From Ga0077555 sp031367895 (GTDB taxonomy: Bacteria; Pseudomonadota; Alphaproteobacteria; Rhizobiales; Hyphomicrobiaceae), in NCBI GenBank assembly GCA_031367895.1, contig JANLQP010000141.1:1-54204 (forward strand): 54,204 nt of DNA, given 5' to 3'. Below, piece after piece: positions 52,538 through 54,204 of the stretch; within the stretch, counting starts at the first letter, position 1, and the number at the start of each line of letters is the position of its first letter. The position numbers and the translations under genes are program-made. Below the pieces are notes generated by a model. That model was not told the origin of the DNA. It did not search any database and saw only the letters and a program-made list of their open reading frames with translations.

Positions 52538-53511
52538 TGCAGGACACTCGGAAACGGACGGCAGCGGGAGCACCAACTGCGCACCAGCATGATGGCCACG
52601 CCCATGATGATGGGCATGGCCACGTCGTGCACACGCACACTCACGATCACGCTCACGACCACCACGACCACGCGCCTCATCAGCACGGCGCGGCCATCTC
52701 GACACCGCCGCGCCCGGACGCGCTGATCTCGGCGCGGGGTCTGAGCCTGACGCGCGGCAGCCGGCCGATCCTGGACGCTGTCGATCTCGACATCGGGCCG
52801 GGCGAAATCGTCACCGTGATCGGCCCGAATGGGGCCGGCAAGACGACACTCGTTCGCGTGCTCCTAGGCCTGGAACGCGCGGACGGCGGAAAAGTGCAAC
52901 GCCGCGACGGCCTGAAAGTTGGCTACGCGCCGCAACGCTTCGACCGCGATCCGGCGATCCCGATGACGGTCGCACGGTTTCTGACGCTGGCGGCCGCCGC
53001 GACGCCAGCGCGCATTGCCGAAGTGTTGGAGGAGGTCGGCGCGTCGCGTGTCTCAAGGCAGCAGTTGCATGGGCTGTCTGGCGGTGAGCTACAGCGCGTG
53101 ATCCTGGCGCGCGCGTTGATCCGCGATCCCGACTTGCTGGTGCTCGATGAGCCGGTGCGCGGCGTCGACTATGTGGGTGAGGCCGAGCTCTACAGCCTGA
53201 TTGGCCGTATCCGCACGACGCGGGGCTTGGGCGTGCTGCTGATCAGCCACGACCTGCACGTCGTCATGGCGCAGAGCGACCGCGTCGTCTGCCTCAATCG
53301 CCACGTCTGCTGCCACGGCGTGCCGGAGACGGTCGCGCAGCACCCCGAATACGTGCGCCTGTTCGGTCCGGAAACGGCGCGTGCGTTCGCCATCTACAAG
53401 CACGCGCACGATCATGCGCATGATCTCGCCGGCGCGCCTCTGCCCGCCGATGCCGCTTCGGCTGCTACTTCGGCGGCTTCAACGTCGACGGGCGATACAT
53501 CCAATGCTTGA
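52537..53511 (+). CDS. znuC: ZnuC, zinc ABC transporter ATPase with His-rich N-terminus
   Basis: 324-aa ABC ATPase of the ZnuABC zinc importer. Residues 17-51 are very His-rich (HTHTHDHAHDHHDH and neighbours) and likely bind zinc on the cytoplasmic side. ABC domain: Walker A GPNGAGKTTLVRVLLGL, signature LSGGELQRVILA, Walker B DLLVLDEPVRGVD, and LLISHDLHVVM. A second short His patch (KHAHDHAHD) lies near the C-terminus. Overlaps zur by one base and znuB by 8 bp. znuA is not in the window. Confidence 0.95.
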   Translation: MQDTRKRTAAGAPTAHQHDGHAHDDGHGHVVHTHTHDHAHDHHDHAPHQHGAAISTPPRPDALISARGLSLTRGSRPILDAVDLDIGPGEIVTVIGPNGAGKTTLVRVLLGLERADGGKVQRRDGLKVGYAPQRFDRDPAIPMTVARFLTLAAAATPARIAEVLEEVGASRVSRQQLHGLSGGELQRVILARALIRDPDLLVLDEPVRGVDYVGEAELYSLIGRIRTTRGLGVLLISHDLHVVMAQSDRVVCLNRHVCCHGVPETVAQHPEYVRLFGPETARAFAIYKHAHDHAHDLAGAPLPADAASAATSAASTSTGDTSNA

Positions 53512-54204
53512 GCCGTTTCTCGTCCGCGCACTGATCGCAAGCGTGGCACTCGGTGTCGTTGCGGCGCCGCTCGGCTGCCTCGTCGTCTGGCGGCGCATGT
53601 CGTACTTCGGCTCGACCGTCGCGCATGCAGGTCTGCTCGGCGTCGCACTCGGCATCGCGCTGGGGATCGATCCGACGCTCGGCGTCATCATCGTGGCGTT
53701 GGCGATCGGCGCCATGCTGGTTGTGCTCGGCCGCCAGAAGGTACTGCCGGCAGACAGCCTGCTCGGCATCCTCTCGCACGCGGCGCTGGCGGGGGGACTT
53801 GTTGCGGCCGCCAAGCTTGCGGGACAGCGGCTCGATCTGATGGGCTACCTCTTCGGCGACATCCTGGCCGTGACGCGCGCCGACCTCGCTTGGATCTTCA
53901 TCGGTGGCGCAGGCGTGCTCGCGATCGTTGCTGGGCTCTGGCGCACACTGATCGCGGTCGCGGTGCACGAGGAACTGGCGGCGGCGGAAGGTTTCGACAC
54001 CGCTAGGGCCGAGGCCGCGCTGGTGCTGATCCTGGCGTTTACCATCGCGGTGTCTATGAAAATCGTCGGCGTCCTGCTGATCATCGCGTTCCTGATCATG
54101 CCGGCGGCAGCGGCACGGCCATTCTCGGCGACACCCGAGGCGATGGTGGGCCTCGCCGCGCTGATCGGCGCCGTCGGCTCGGCGGCCGGCTTGCTGCTCT
54201 CGGC
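53504..54204 (+). CDS. znuB: ZnuB, zinc ABC transporter permease (partial, runs off the window)
   Basis: The ATG at 53504 overlaps the znuC stop by 8 bp. The frame is open to the window end (233 codons), so the 3' end is missing. It reads MLEPFLVRALIASVALGVVA then PLGCLVVWRRMSYFGSTVAH and AGLLGVALGIALGIDPTLGV, several membrane helices and the permease motif region MGYLFGDILAVTRADL, all typical of the ABC-3 (ZnuB/TroC) family. It would form the membrane channel for zinc. Confidence 0.92.
   Translation, partial: MLEPFLVRALIASVALGVVAAPLGCLVVWRRMSYFGSTVAHAGLLGVALGIALGIDPTLGVIIVALAIGAMLVVLGRQKVLPADSLLGILSHAALAGGLVAAAKLAGQRLDLMGYLFGDILAVTRADLAWIFIGGAGVLAIVAGLWRTLIAVAVHEELAAAEGFDTARAEAALVLILAFTIAVSMKIVGVLLIIAFLIMPAAAARPFSATPEAMVGLAALIGAVGSAAGLLLS

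Overview
The window is high-GC, densely coded DNA that reads as an alphaproteobacterial chromosome, most probably Hyphomicrobiales (Rhizobiales/Xanthobacteraceae-like). The reasons are the ftsW-murG-murC-murB order, a Ku/LigD end-joining operon, a Bug-type tricarboxylate receptor, an Omp25/31-like beta-barrel protein, a Zur-type operator and REP elements with their RAYT transposase. No prophage, CRISPR array, rRNA or tRNA gene was seen.

Layout. 1-3695: the end of ftsW, then murG, murC and murB (overlapping ATGA junctions at ftsW/murG and murC/murB), the muramyl branch of peptidoglycan synthesis. The cluster then stops and an argininosuccinate-lyase-like paralogue follows where ddl/ftsQ would be expected. 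5.6-7.8 kb: a small secreted protein, a TauE/SafE-type exporter and dusA. 8.4-11.9 kb: ku plus a LigD split into a PE-POL polypeptide and a separate LIG polypeptide. 12.2-15.7 kb: a Bug receptor, a carboxymuconolactone-decarboxylase-family protein, an AbrB-family membrane protein and a decayed SDR fragment. 15.8-17.8 kb: a DehI-like protein and, upstream in the same direction, a thioredoxin-fold gene with one in-frame UGA at the redox Cys position, read here as a selenoprotein. 18-25 kb: branched-chain amino acid genes (ilvC, a LysE-family exporter, ilvN, ilvB) with a four-gene islet (GST, NTF2-like, DUF2442, DUF4160) between ilvN and ilvB, then miaA. 25-27.6 kb: a HigBA-like toxin-antitoxin pair whose toxin carries a nonsense codon, an alpha/beta hydrolase, and a RAYT flanked by REPs. 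27.6-32.8 kb: a hypothetical protein, two cyclophilins, a NamZ/DUF1343 protein, queA and a ComEA-like HhH protein. 33-38 kb: a repeat-bearing gene-free stretch, a beta-barrel protein, an alpha/beta hydrolase lacking its nucleophile next to a luciferase-like monooxygenase, and a GH114-like protein. 38-46 kb: rarA, an ABC-F ATPase, a TPR-methyltransferase and a GYF_2/Pro-Gln-rich membrane protein. 46-52 kb: an AhpD-like protein, a hydrolase, a PIN-domain pair, nudC, a lone receiver and a thiolase with altered catalytic motifs. 52 kb to the end: zur-znuC-znuB behind a Zur-box-like palindrome, running off the window.

The most notable observation is the UGA-containing redoxin at 16664-17767. It is a continuous reading frame with the motif WASW-UGA-GC, the partner Cys is kept, and a two-tier hairpin in the mRNA begins 4 nt after the UGA codon, with its apical part about 15 nt after it. 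Next are the split LigD, the REP/RAYT system, and two paired small-gene modules of unclear role.
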